Positions 15,931-25,399 of a DNA stretch of 64,000 nt are shown here, piece by piece. This DNA is from Marinospirillum sp031581385 (GTDB lineage: Bacteria; Pseudomonadota; Gammaproteobacteria; Pseudomonadales; Halomonadaceae). A program made the position numbers and the translations under genes. The notes beneath the pieces are model-generated. The model was not told where the DNA came from. It saw only the letters and a program-made list of their open reading frames with translations, and made no database searches. The stretch is taken from the NCBI RefSeq assembly GCF_044810985.1, contig NZ_CP085242.1, positions 1,054,001-1,118,000 on the forward strand, given 5' to 3'. The number at the start of each line of letters is the position of its first letter. The first letter of the stretch is position 1.

Positions 15931-17190
15931 ATGACCTCTTCCAATGAATTCCCCGGCTTTATGAATGCCAAGACCCTCCTGTCCGGTGGGCAGATGCTGT
16001 TTGTGGCTTTTGGTGCCCTGGTTCTGGTGCCCCTGCTGACCGGACTGGACCCCAGCGTCGCCCTCTTCACAGCCGGTCTGGGCACCCTGGTTTTTCATTC
16101 CGTGACCCGGGTTTCGGTTCCGGTGTTTCTGGCCAGTTCCTTTGCCTTTATTGCCCCTGTTCAAGTCAGTGTTCAGCAGTGGGGAATACCGGCTACCCTG
16201 TCCGGCCTGATGGCAGCCGGCTTTGCCTATATTGTTCTCAGTCAGGTGGTACGCATTTACGGTGCCAATTCACTGCAACGCATCCTGCCCGCGATAGTGG
16301 TCGGGCCGGTGATCATGGTCATCGGTCTGGCACTGGCTCCTGTTGCCGTCAACATGGCTCTGGGCAAAACCGGCGACGGCAGTGCCGAACTCTTTCCTTA
16401 CACCCAGGCGTTATTCGTTTCCATGACTGCTCTGTTGGTGACACTGGGGCTGGCGGTTTTTGGGCGGGGCTTCTACCGCCTGGTTTCCATTCTTGGCGGG
16501 GTTCTGGTGGGCTATCTGTTTGCCCTGCTTCTGGGCATGGTGGATTTTGATCCCATCCGTGATTCAGCCTGGGTGGCGGCTCCCGCTTTTGTTTTCCCTG
16601 AATTTCACTGGCAGGCCATCCTCTTCATGCTGCCCGTGGCCCTGGCACCGGCCATTGAACACCTCGGGGATATGGTGGCCATCGGCCAGATCACCGGCCA
16701 GAACTACATCAAAAAACCCGGCCTGCAACGCACTCTGCTGGGGGATGGTCTGGCAACCTCGGTTGCTGCTGTTTTCGGTGGCCCACCCAACACCACCTAC
16801 TCGGAAGTCACCGGTGCGGTGATGCTGACTCGCAGTTTCAACCCGAAAATCATGGTCTGGGCTGCGATTATTGCTATCCTGCTGGCCTTTGCAGGCAAAC
16901 TGGGTGCTCTGCTGCAAACCATTCCCTCTCCGGTGATGGGCGGCATCATGACCCTTCTGTTCGGCTCCATTGCCGTCGTGGGCATGAACACCCTGACCCG
17001 CGCCCATCTGGAACTGACGGCCCCACGCAACCTCTGCATTGCCTCTCTGATTCTCGTGTTTGGCATTGGTGGCATGCAGATCGGTGGCGGTGCCTTCATG
17101 CTGCAAGGGGTGGGCCTGGCCGCTGTGGTGGGTATTGTTTTGAACCTGATTCTTCCCGGCGCTCCACAAGTCAAGCCTGCCCAGGAATAG
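15931..17190 (+). CDS. uraA: Uracil permease
   Basis: A 419-residue inner-membrane transporter of the nucleobase-ascorbate (NCS2) family with about 12-14 membrane segments. The family substrate-binding region is visible as APAIEHLGDMVAIGQITGQN and GGPPNTTYSE. It imports uracil for Upp. It follows upp with AAAGGAA as ribosome site. Confidence 0.95.
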   Translation: MTSSNEFPGFMNAKTLLSGGQMLFVAFGALVLVPLLTGLDPSVALFTAGLGTLVFHSVTRVSVPVFLASSFAFIAPVQVSVQQWGIPATLSGLMAAGFAYIVLSQVVRIYGANSLQRILPAIVVGPVIMVIGLALAPVAVNMALGKTGDGSAELFPYTQALFVSMTALLVTLGLAVFGRGFYRLVSILGGVLVGYLFALLLGMVDFDPIRDSAWVAAPAFVFPEFHWQAILFMLPVALAPAIEHLGDMVAIGQITGQNYIKKPGLQRTLLGDGLATSVAAVFGGPPNTTYSEVTGAVMLTRSFNPKIMVWAAIIAILLAFAGKLGALLQTIPSPVMGGIMTLLFGSIAVVGMNTLTRAHLELTAPRNLCIASLILVFGIGGMQIGGGAFMLQGVGLAAVVGIVLNLILPGAPQVKPAQE

Positions 17191-17282
17191 CTGCTGGCAA
17201 GAATTCAACCCTGCACAAGGACGTGCCTATCCCTCTTTAGTCTCATGGGTATTCATAATTTCGCCTTAAAGTGTCATATTGA

Positions 17283-17296
17283 TTGATGTAGCTCAA
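17283..17296. promoter_or_regulatory. FNR/ANR-like site upstream of the chemoreceptor
   Basis: TTGAT-GTAG-CTCAA matches the FNR consensus TTGAT-N4-ATCAA at nine of ten positions and lies 27 bp before the start codon. Found by eye; one such near-match can arise by chance. Confidence 0.4.
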
Positions 17297-17323
17297 TCCT
17301 GAAAAACAATAAGAGCGATAATT

Positions 17324-19108
17324 ATGAGTCTTTACAGAAGCATCGAGAAAACTTTCTGGTTCACCCTGACCCGTAAAATCGTTGGTAATGTCGTGGTACT
17401 GCTACTGCCGCATGCTGTTCTGGTGGGACTGGCAGCCACCTATCTAAAGCGCCTTCAGGAAGATATCTCCGCCAATGCCGACCCCCAGACACTGCAAGCC
17501 AGCCTGGACAGCTTCTGGTGGCTTCTGGGACTCAGCAGTCTCTTCGCCCTGGGATTGGGCATTTTCACCATTTTTTTCATGCGCCAACTCTTTTTGAAAC
17601 CCATCCGCGAAATCACCAAGGTTTTGCAGGCCATCAAGGACAAGAACGGCGATATTTCCGCTACCCTGCCCGACTACACCTACGATGAAATCTCGGTTCT
17701 GGCACAGAGCTACAATGAGTTTTCCGGCCAGCTCAAACAAATGATCAGTGAAGCCAGAAACCATTCAGTCAAGGTGGCTTTAAGCGCCGCCCGCCTGCAG
17801 AAGATTGTGGCCCAGGCCAGCAGCTCTTCAACCAGCCAGGAACAACAGGCCCAGCAAATTCTGGAATCCAGCCAGCAGGCCACCCAGGCCGTGGATGAAA
17901 TTGCCTCCAACACCACCCATATCAGCGAACAGACCACCAACAACATGGGTGAAATCCACCAATCCAGTCAGGAGCTGCAAGGCGCGGTGCAACAGATCAA
18001 GGACGTGGACAACCTGGTCAAGGGCTTCCAGGAAACCGTCACCACCCTCAGCAAGAATTCCACCAATATCCGTGAAATCCTTAATCTGGTGGAAGACTTC
18101 TCCGAACAGACCAACCTGCTGGCCCTGAACGCTTCCATTGAAGCCGCCCGTGCCGGTGATGCCGGGCGTGGCTTTGCCGTGGTGGCTGATGAAGTGCGCA
18201 ACCTGGCTCACAAGGTCAGTGAAGCGACCCAGCAGATACACACCAACATCAGCCAGATGACCCAGCTGGTGGAACAAACCGAAGCCGGTGCTCAAGGCAT
18301 CCGCAGCAATGTTGAAGAAACCGAAAGCTTCATGAGCAAAACCAATGACCAGTTCATCAGCCTGGTCGCCGGTTTTGAACAGATGAGTCAGCAACTGACC
18401 ACTATTTCAGCGGCCATTGACGAGCTTTCCTACACCAACCGCGAAACCCATGAGCATGTCACCAGCATTACCGAACTTTCGGTTTCGGTGAAAGAGGATA
18501 TGGATCAGTCACGCGAATACTCCTTCGAACTGGAACTGGCCACAGAAAGCACCCAGGAACTCCTGTCCCGCTTCATCATCGGCTTTGGTGGCTTTGAGAA
18601 AATGACCCAGCTGGGTTATCAATGGGCCGAACAAACCCAGCAGGCACTGAGAAACCTGCACGACCAGGGGCTGAATCTGTTTGACCAGGATTACCAGCGC
18701 ATCAACCCGGATCAGAAACCGGCGCAATATCTCACCGGCTACACCAAGAAAGTGGAATCCACCCTGCAGCCGCTGTTTGACGGCTTCATCCAGGCCCATC
18801 CCGAATTTATTTACGCCGTTGCCATCGACCGTAACGGCTACCTGCCCGTCCACCATAGCAAGGTCTCCCACCCCATCACGGGTGACTTCTCAGTGGACAA
18901 CGCCAAAAGCCGCAACCGTCGCATCTTCTTTGACACCCGCCCGGAACAAAGACGCTGCACCCACGACAACCCCTTCCTGCTGCAAACCTTCATCAGGGAC
19001 ACCGGCGAGATCCTCAACGACCTCTCCATCCCCCTGTATATAGACGGCAAACGCTGGGGGTCACTGATTATGGGGTTTGAGACACAACATTTGCTGGATG
19101 AAAGCTAA
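17324..19108 (+). CDS. Methyl-accepting chemotaxis protein with C-terminal sensor domain
   Basis: A 594-residue receptor. Two membrane segments (about 18-45 and 62-88) enclose only a short periplasmic loop, so no periplasmic ligand domain is present. A HAMP-like region follows, then the signalling tip near residues 265-300 (EQTNLLALNASIEAARAG, GRGFAVVADEVRNLA). A C-terminal cytoplasmic domain (about 440-590) carries HHSKVSHPITGD, NRRIFFD and LLQTFIRDTGEILNDLS, a pattern seen in other receptors with a sensor placed after the signalling domain. It probably senses an internal or energy-related cue. An FNR-like site precedes it. Confidence 0.92.
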   Translation: MSLYRSIEKTFWFTLTRKIVGNVVVLLLPHAVLVGLAATYLKRLQEDISANADPQTLQASLDSFWWLLGLSSLFALGLGIFTIFFMRQLFLKPIREITKVLQAIKDKNGDISATLPDYTYDEISVLAQSYNEFSGQLKQMISEARNHSVKVALSAARLQKIVAQASSSSTSQEQQAQQILESSQQATQAVDEIASNTTHISEQTTNNMGEIHQSSQELQGAVQQIKDVDNLVKGFQETVTTLSKNSTNIREILNLVEDFSEQTNLLALNASIEAARAGDAGRGFAVVADEVRNLAHKVSEATQQIHTNISQMTQLVEQTEAGAQGIRSNVEETESFMSKTNDQFISLVAGFEQMSQQLTTISAAIDELSYTNRETHEHVTSITELSVSVKEDMDQSREYSFELELATESTQELLSRFIIGFGGFEKMTQLGYQWAEQTQQALRNLHDQGLNLFDQDYQRINPDQKPAQYLTGYTKKVESTLQPLFDGFIQAHPEFIYAVAIDRNGYLPVHHSKVSHPITGDFSVDNAKSRNRRIFFDTRPEQRRCTHDNPFLLQTFIRDTGEILNDLSIPLYIDGKRWGSLIMGFETQHLLDES

Positions 19109-19177
19109 GAAACACAGAACTTGTAATACTCAGCTCAAGCTACTAATTTTTTAGGGAATTTTTTATGCGAGCATGAG

Positions 19178-21148
19178 ATGACCCGATCGAACCTTTTAAC
19201 ACAGCTTTTCTCGAAAAAATCTCCCCTTTCACCGGGTGATTCAAAGTACACCAAGGATCCTTTTTCTATATGGACGAAGCACAAGGATCAGCCTCAAAAC
19301 CAGTGGGTGCTGTTTTTCTGGCTGACACTGGCTATTCTTCTGCTCTCTTATTATTTCCAGGGAGTGGAACAGCGTGCTCAAGTTGATCTGGCCTATTCCG
19401 ACTTTCTCCAGGCGGTGGAAAGTGATCATGTTGATCAAGTGACCCTGCGTGGCCAGTCAATCGAGGGCCAGTTCACCAAGTCCGGGCGGGAAGCCATGGA
19501 TGTGGGCGAAGCCAAAAACTTCAAAACTACGCGCCCTGCCTTGGAAAGCGAACGTCTGCTTAAACGCCTTGAAGAGAACAACATCAAAGTCTCGGCTCGG
19601 CCAACGGAACCACCCTGGTGGCAACAGATCATCGTAAGAGCCTTGCCCTGGATACTGATTCTGGGACTCCTGTTTTGGTTCTGGGGACGGATGCAGCAAC
19701 GCATGATGGCTAATGGGGGTCTCTTTAATCTGGGCAAATCCCAATCCCATCAGATACAAAGTGAAGACACCGATGTTCGACTGGATGATGTGGCTGGCTC
19801 CAAGAACGCCAAACGGGAAGTCACTGAAGTCATCGACTTTCTCAAAAACCCGGAACGCTACCGCTCTTTGGGTGCACGAATCCCCAAAGGCGTGTTGATG
19901 ATGGGCCCACCAGGCACCGGTAAAACCCTTTTGGGTAAAGCGGTAGCTGGTGAGGCTGAAGTGCCCTTCTTCACCATCAGTGGTTCCGAGTTTATCGAGA
20001 TGTTCGTGGGTGTGGGTGCTTCCCGCGTGCGAGACCTCTTCAAAGAGGCCAAAAAGCAGGCACCTTCAGTGGTATTCATTGACGAACTCGACTCCATTGG
20101 TCGTTCGCGGGGTGCTGGCATGGGGGGTGGCAACGATGAGCGTGAACAGACTCTCAACCAGATTCTGGCCGAACTGGATGGTTTCAATAAGGATGACTCA
20201 GTGGTGGTACTGGCTGCCACCAACCGGCCTGATGTGCTGGATAAAGCCCTCCTAAGACCTGGCCGCTTTGATCGCAAGGTTACCCTGGAAAATCCACACC
20301 GTGAGGCCCGCCAACGTATTCTGGAAGTACACACTCGCAAGATGCCACTTGCAGATGATGTCGATCTGAAGCGCCTTGCAGAGATGACTGTGGGGTTTTC
20401 TGGTGCTGATCTGGCCAACCTGGCCAATGAGGCCGCCCTTCAGGCCGGTCGGCGTAAACAGGACAAGGTGGATTGGAACTGTTTCTCGAATGCCCGCGAT
20501 CGCGAGCTCCTGGGTGAAGCCAAAGATGTGGGGTTATCCACTGATGAACGACACCTTGTTGCTTATCACGAAGCGGGGCATGCCTTGCTAGCCTATCTAT
20601 TGCCCAAAGCCGACCCCCTGGAGAAGGTGACAGTGCTACCCCGTAGCCAGGCGCTAGGAGTGACCGCACAGATGCCCAGCGAAGAGCGTTACAACATGGG
20701 GGAAGCCTATCTGCGCGACCGCATAACTGTCATGTTTGGTGGCCGCTTGTCAGAAGACTTGATATTTGGTGAGGTTTCAAGCGGTGCTGAAAACGACCTT
20801 GAGCAGGCTACCGGGCTTGCCCGACGCATGATCGGTCGTTGGGGCATGAACCAGCGTATCGGCCCCGTTACCTTTGCCCAAAGCCAGGAACATGTGTTTT
20901 TAGGCAAAGAAATTGGCCAACCACGCGAATTTGGTGAAGCCACTGCCAGCCTTGTCGATGAGGAAATCCGTAAATTGCTCAATAGTCTTGAAGATCGTGG
21001 TCGCAAGTTACTCAACGAAAATCGCAAGGCTCTGGATGCGTTGGCTTCTGCTCTTGAGGAGCGCGAAACTCTGGAAAGTGATGAAATTCACGAGACCCTT
21101 ACAGGTCTCGTACCAGAAAGAAAGCATAACAGTGAGGAACAACCCTAA
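19178..21148 (+). CDS. ftsH: ATP-dependent zinc metalloprotease FtsH
   Basis: A 656-residue membrane AAA+ protease. Membrane segments at about residues 42-60 and 150-168 flank the periplasmic domain. Walker A GPPGTGKT, Walker B VVFIDELD, the SRH region ATNRPDVLDKALLRPGRFDR, and the zinc motif HEAGH are intact. An extra hydrophilic N-terminal stretch of about 40 residues precedes the first segment. It stands alone, not beside rlmE/folP/glmM as the housekeeping ftsH usually does, so it may be a second copy. Its stop overlaps that of convergent glcG. Confidence 0.93.
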   Translation: MTRSNLLTQLFSKKSPLSPGDSKYTKDPFSIWTKHKDQPQNQWVLFFWLTLAILLLSYYFQGVEQRAQVDLAYSDFLQAVESDHVDQVTLRGQSIEGQFTKSGREAMDVGEAKNFKTTRPALESERLLKRLEENNIKVSARPTEPPWWQQIIVRALPWILILGLLFWFWGRMQQRMMANGGLFNLGKSQSHQIQSEDTDVRLDDVAGSKNAKREVTEVIDFLKNPERYRSLGARIPKGVLMMGPPGTGKTLLGKAVAGEAEVPFFTISGSEFIEMFVGVGASRVRDLFKEAKKQAPSVVFIDELDSIGRSRGAGMGGGNDEREQTLNQILAELDGFNKDDSVVVLAATNRPDVLDKALLRPGRFDRKVTLENPHREARQRILEVHTRKMPLADDVDLKRLAEMTVGFSGADLANLANEAALQAGRRKQDKVDWNCFSNARDRELLGEAKDVGLSTDERHLVAYHEAGHALLAYLLPKADPLEKVTVLPRSQALGVTAQMPSEERYNMGEAYLRDRITVMFGGRLSEDLIFGEVSSGAENDLEQATGLARRMIGRWGMNQRIGPVTFAQSQEHVFLGKEIGQPREFGEATASLVDEEIRKLLNSLEDRGRKLLNENRKALDALASALEERETLESDEIHETLTGLVPERKHNSEEQP

Positions 21149-21546
21149 ACCGCAGCAATCCCTGCTTTAGCGATCTGGGCATCCTGTTCGGATTTCACAC
21201 CGGATACGCCGATGGCGGCAACGACCTGGCCTTCGACGATCAGGGGCACGCCGCCTTCGAGTATTCCCTGAATTTCGGGAGCGGATAGAAAGGCGGTGCG
21301 GCCCTGGTTGATGACCTCTTCGAAGTCGCGGGTTTCCTTGCGGCCGATGGCAGCGGTTTTGGCTTTTTGGGGGGCGACGTAGGAGGCAAAGGGGGCGCAA
21401 CCGTCCATGCGTTCCAATGCCAGCAGGTGGCCACCATCATCAACAACGGCAATGCAGACGTTCCAGCCTTCTTTTTCAGCTTCTGTCCGGGCGGCCTTGA
21501 TCATTTGGTTGGCTTCTTCGAGGGTGAGTAGGGGTTTGCTTAACAT
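21145..21546 (-). CDS. glcG: GlcG/HbpS-family protein of the glycolate operon
   Basis: A 133-residue member of the GlcG/HbpS family, recognised by AVVDDGGHLLALERMDGC, the middle FLSAPEIQGILEGGVPL and the closing IGVSGVKSEQDAQIA. The family binds haem or similar ligands in some members; its role in glycolate use is unclear. It is the last gene of glcDEFG, 2 bp after glcF. The stop codon TAG overlaps the ftsH stop TAA on the other strand. Confidence 0.9.
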   Translation of the reverse strand: MLSKPLLTLEEANQMIKAARTEAEKEGWNVCIAVVDDGGHLLALERMDGCAPFASYVAPQKAKTAAIGRKETRDFEEVINQGRTAFLSAPEIQGILEGGVPLIVEGQVVAAIGVSGVKSEQDAQIAKAGIAAV

Positions 21547-21548
21547 GG

Positions 21549-22772
21549 TCAGGTCTCCTGAAGGGCTTTTTCGACCACTTCAATCCAGTGGCGAACCGGG
21601 GTTTTACTGGCAGCATCCAGATGAGTCTGGCAGCCGATATTGGCGGTGACGATAGTATCCGGCTGGCCTGCTTGCAAGGCGTTCAGGCGATGATCACGCA
21701 GCTGGGTTGCCAGCTCAGGCTGGGTGATGGAGTAGGTGCCTGCTGAGCCGCAGCACAGGTGACCCTCGGCAACAGCAGTGAGGCTGAAACCCAGTTTTTT
21801 CAGCACCGCTTCCACACGACCCCCGAGTTGCTGGGCATGTTGCAGAGTGCAGGGGCAATGAAAGGCCAGGGTGGAGTCCTGGTTGATCGTCAGAGCTTGT
21901 AGGTTTTCCTTCTCCACCACTTCAACCAAATCCCTGGTCAGTTCACTGACTCGGGCGGCTTTTTCAGCATAATCAGGATCATCCTTTAGCAGATGACCGT
22001 ATTCTTTGACAAAGGCCCCACAGCCGCTGGCGGTCTGGATAATCGCTTCGGCACCCTGTTCTATAGCAGGCCACCAGGCATCAATATTCTTGCGGGCCCG
22101 ATCCAGACCCTGCTTCTGGGCATCCAGATGATAATCCATAGCGCCACAGCAGCCTGCTTCACGGATACTTTCCACGGAGACACCCAGACGATCCAGAACC
22201 CTGGCAGTGGCGGCGTTGGTGTTGGGGGAAAGGCCGGGTTGCACGCAGCCTTCCAGAATCAGCATGCGTCTTTCGTGCTGTGCTTCCGGTCGCTGTCCGG
22301 CAGGCAGGATTTGTACGGGAATTTTTTCTTTCAGGCTGGCTGGCATCAAGGGCCGGAAGGTCTGGCCGATTTTCAGCAGCCATTTAAAGCGGTTGGCATC
22401 AGGTAGCGCCCAGCGCAGGCCAGTACGCAGCCAGCGCTCCCTGAGGGGACGCTCCAATTGACCATCCATGGCATCCCGGCCGATATCCAGCAGGGCATGA
22501 TAGTTAACGCCGGAAGGACAGGTGGTTTCGCAATTACGGCAACTCAGGCAACGATCCAGATGGATCTGGGTTTCACGGGTGGTTTCCTCACCTTCCAGAA
22601 AAGCCTTGATCAGGTAAATTCGCCCTCTGGGGCCATCACGTTCATCCCCCAGCAACTGGTAGGTCGGGCAGGTGGCCAGGCAAAAACCGCAATGAACACA
22701 GGCGCGCAGAATGCTTTCGGCTTCTTCAGCACGCGGCAGTTTTCTGGCTTGTTCGGACAAATTGGTTTGCAT
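21549..22772 (-). CDS. glcF: Glycolate oxidase iron-sulfur subunit
   Basis: A 407-residue protein with two [4Fe-4S] motifs near the N-terminus (CVHCGFCLATCP and CLSCRNCETTCP) and two C-terminal CCG-type domains (GCCGAMDYH and CCGSAGTYS). It transfers electrons from glycolate oxidation by GlcDE to the respiratory chain. It sits in the standard glcD-E-F-G order, 18 bp after glcE. Confidence 0.95.
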   Translation of the reverse strand: MQTNLSEQARKLPRAEEAESILRACVHCGFCLATCPTYQLLGDERDGPRGRIYLIKAFLEGEETTRETQIHLDRCLSCRNCETTCPSGVNYHALLDIGRDAMDGQLERPLRERWLRTGLRWALPDANRFKWLLKIGQTFRPLMPASLKEKIPVQILPAGQRPEAQHERRMLILEGCVQPGLSPNTNAATARVLDRLGVSVESIREAGCCGAMDYHLDAQKQGLDRARKNIDAWWPAIEQGAEAIIQTASGCGAFVKEYGHLLKDDPDYAEKAARVSELTRDLVEVVEKENLQALTINQDSTLAFHCPCTLQHAQQLGGRVEAVLKKLGFSLTAVAEGHLCCGSAGTYSITQPELATQLRDHRLNALQAGQPDTIVTANIGCQTHLDAASKTPVRHWIEVVEKALQET

Positions 22773-22790
22773 CCTGGTTCTTCTCCCACC

Positions 22791-23885
22791 TTAGAGGCCC
22801 GGATAGGTGCGCCCCGGATTGAAAATACCCTGGGGGTCCAACTGGGCCTTGAGCTGGCGATGATAATACGCCAGCAAGGGCGTCAGGGGCTGAAATGGGC
22901 TGTCTGTTATTCCGGGTGTCTGGCACGTGGCATGGCCACCCAAAGAAAGCGCCAGCTTTTGAAGTTCTTCAGCAGGGGCCTCGGTTTTCAACCAGCGTTG
23001 ACAGCCACCCCAATCCAGCAAGGCATCACCTGGCAACTCCACCAGCGGCGTGTTGGTCGGCAAGGACAGTCGCCATAACGGACGTTCATCGGCAAAGAAG
23101 TCCAGTTGCCGCTCATTCAGTTTTTCCCAAAAACCAGCCTCCAGAGGCTCGCCGCCGATGTAATCCATCGCAGCCTGCACCGACCCCTCACCACCTTCCA
23201 GACGTAACTTCAGGAGACCATCAGCGTAGCAGGCTCCGGTGATTGGCAAGGGTTGCTGCCCCCATTCGGCCAGTTTCTGCAGGGCTTTTTCTGCCGGGAT
23301 GTCCAGATCCAGATGTGCAGAGGTCACCGGCTTGGGCAAGACTTTCATGGAAACTTCCGTGATCACGCCAAGCAGGCCAAAACTGCCTGCCATCAGGCGT
23401 GACAGGTCATAGCCCGCGACATTCTTCATGACTTCACCGCCAAAACGCAGCAGTCGGCCCTGCCCGGTAATTACCCTGGTGCCCAGAACAAAATCACGAA
23501 GGGAACCCACCCAGGGGCGGCGTGGCCCGGCCAGACCTGAAGCCAGCATGCCACCCACCGTAGCCTGGCCATTAAAAACTGGGGGTTCACAGGGCAGAGT
23601 CTGGCCCTGCTCTTCCAGAATAGCCAGCAACTCCGTGACCGGAGTGCCGGTTCTGACCGTGACCACCAGTTCGGTGGGATCATAGCTGACGATTCCAGTA
23701 TGCTCACGGGTCTCCAGAAGCTGGCCTGCAACCGCCCGACCTAAAAAAGCCTTGCTGTTACCGCCCTGAATCCTCAGCGGTGTTTTGCTGTCCAGCGCGC
23801 TACGCACCTGTTCCAGCAGAGCCTCTTCACTGGTCGTTGCTGCCCGGTCACCGGGGCGTTGGGCGGTTTCCTGGGTTGCAGACAT
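22791..23885 (-). CDS. glcE: Glycolate oxidase FAD-binding subunit
   Basis: A 364-residue FAD-binding protein of the GlcE type, shorter than GlcD and with a PCMH-type FAD domain (NGQATVGGMLASGLAGPRRP, RFGGEVMKNVAGYDLSRL). It partners GlcD. The start ATG at 23885 overlaps the glcD stop (ATGA). Confidence 0.94.
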   Translation of the reverse strand: MSATQETAQRPGDRAATTSEEALLEQVRSALDSKTPLRIQGGNSKAFLGRAVAGQLLETREHTGIVSYDPTELVVTVRTGTPVTELLAILEEQGQTLPCEPPVFNGQATVGGMLASGLAGPRRPWVGSLRDFVLGTRVITGQGRLLRFGGEVMKNVAGYDLSRLMAGSFGLLGVITEVSMKVLPKPVTSAHLDLDIPAEKALQKLAEWGQQPLPITGACYADGLLKLRLEGGEGSVQAAMDYIGGEPLEAGFWEKLNERQLDFFADERPLWRLSLPTNTPLVELPGDALLDWGGCQRWLKTEAPAEELQKLALSLGGHATCQTPGITDSPFQPLTPLLAYYHRQLKAQLDPQGIFNPGRTYPGL

Positions 23886-25384
23886 CAAAAACGCTCCAGT
23901 TCCGGGAAGGGCAGTTCGCCATTGTGAATGTGCATGGCACCAAATTCAGCGCAGCGATGCAGAGTGGGAATATTCTTGCCGGGGTTAAGCAGGCGATCCG
24001 GGTCAAAAGCCGCTTTCACGGCATGAAAGGTTTGCAGTTCATCATCATTGAACTGGGAGCACATCTGGTTGATTTTTTCCCGGCCCACGCCATGTTCCCC
24101 GGTAATCGAGCCACCCACAGCAACACACAACTCCAGTATTTTGCCCCCTAGAGCTTCGGCCCTTTCCAGCTCTCCTTCCTGATTGGCATCAAAGAGAATC
24201 AACGGGTGCATATTGCCATCCCCGGCATGAAAAACATTGGCCACCCTCAGACCGTATTCCTTGGAAAGCTCGGCAATGCCTTGCAAAACACCCGGCAGTT
24301 CGCGGCGGGGAATGGTGCCATCCATGCAATAGTAGTCCGGCGACATGCGCCCCACGGCCGGGAAGGCATTTTTACGCCCGGCCCAGAACAGCTTACGCTC
24401 GGCATCATCTTTGGCCTGGCTGATGGCCGTTGCCCCGGATTTTTCCAGCACGGCTTTGACCCGAGCACACTCGGCGTTCACATCGGCTTCGACACCGTCC
24501 AATTCACACAGCAAAATGGCTTCGGCATCCACCGGATAACCGGCATGAATAAAATCCTCGGCGGCACGAATGGCCAGGTTATCCATCATTTCCAGGCCAC
24601 CGGGAATAATCCCTGCAGAAATGATGTCACCCACGGCCTGCCCGGCTTTGCCGATATCATCAAAACTGGCCATCAACACCTTGGCAACCTGAGGCGCAGG
24701 CAAAAGTTTAACAGTGACTTCCACAACAATGCCCAGCATGCCTTCCGATCCCGTGAACAAGGCAAGCAGATCAAAACCTGGCGCATCCAGGGAATCCGCA
24801 CCCAGGGTCATACGCTCCCCTTCCACGGTGATGATTTCCACTTTCATGACATTGTGAACCGTCAAACCATACTTCAGGCAATGCACACCACCGGCATTTT
24901 CGGCAACATTACCGCCTATCGAACAGGCAATTTGCGAAGAAGGATCAGGGGCATAGTAGAGCTTGTGAGGGGCTGCGGCTTCAGAAATGGCCAGATTGCG
25001 CACACCCGGTTGAACCCGGGCAAAACGACCTTCAGGATTGACTTCCAGAATGCGGTTAAAGCGCGCCATGACCAGAAGCACGCCCTTTTCCAAAGGCAGA
25101 GCACCGCCGGAAAGTCCGGTTCCGGCACCCCGCGCCACCACGGGTACTTTATACTGGTGGCAGATTTTCATCAGGGTCTGCACCTGCTCGATGGTTTCCG
25201 GCAACACCACCAACATCGGTAGAGTTCGGTAAGCAGACAAGCCATCGCACTCATAAGGCTGCAGGTCTTCACGCCGGTGCAGTAGTTGCAGCTGCGGCAG
25301 TGCTTGCTGCAGATCGGCAATCAGGGCATTCCGATCAATTTTAGGCAGTTCACCATCCAACTGTTCATCATAAAGTAGATTCAT
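23885..25384 (-). CDS. glcD: Glycolate oxidase subunit GlcD
   Basis: A 499-residue FAD-linked oxidase, the same length as E. coli GlcD. FAD-domain motifs include PVVARGAGTGLSGGALP and SQIACSIGGNVAENAGGVH; the C-terminal FAD-oxidase domain shows NVFHAGDGNMHPL and GEHGVGREK. It oxidises glycolate to glyoxylate with GlcE and GlcF. I chose ATG 25384 (GGA-rich upstream) over ATG 25393. It starts only 15 bp after the parA-like stop, so it is probably transcribed from upstream. glcC and glcB are not nearby. Confidence 0.95.
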   Translation of the reverse strand: MNLLYDEQLDGELPKIDRNALIADLQQALPQLQLLHRREDLQPYECDGLSAYRTLPMLVVLPETIEQVQTLMKICHQYKVPVVARGAGTGLSGGALPLEKGVLLVMARFNRILEVNPEGRFARVQPGVRNLAISEAAAPHKLYYAPDPSSQIACSIGGNVAENAGGVHCLKYGLTVHNVMKVEIITVEGERMTLGADSLDAPGFDLLALFTGSEGMLGIVVEVTVKLLPAPQVAKVLMASFDDIGKAGQAVGDIISAGIIPGGLEMMDNLAIRAAEDFIHAGYPVDAEAILLCELDGVEADVNAECARVKAVLEKSGATAISQAKDDAERKLFWAGRKNAFPAVGRMSPDYYCMDGTIPRRELPGVLQGIAELSKEYGLRVANVFHAGDGNMHPLILFDANQEGELERAEALGGKILELCVAVGGSITGEHGVGREKINQMCSQFNDDELQTFHAVKAAFDPDRLLNPGKNIPTLHRCAEFGAMHIHNGELPFPELERF

Positions 25385-25399
25385 GGCTTCCATCCGGAT

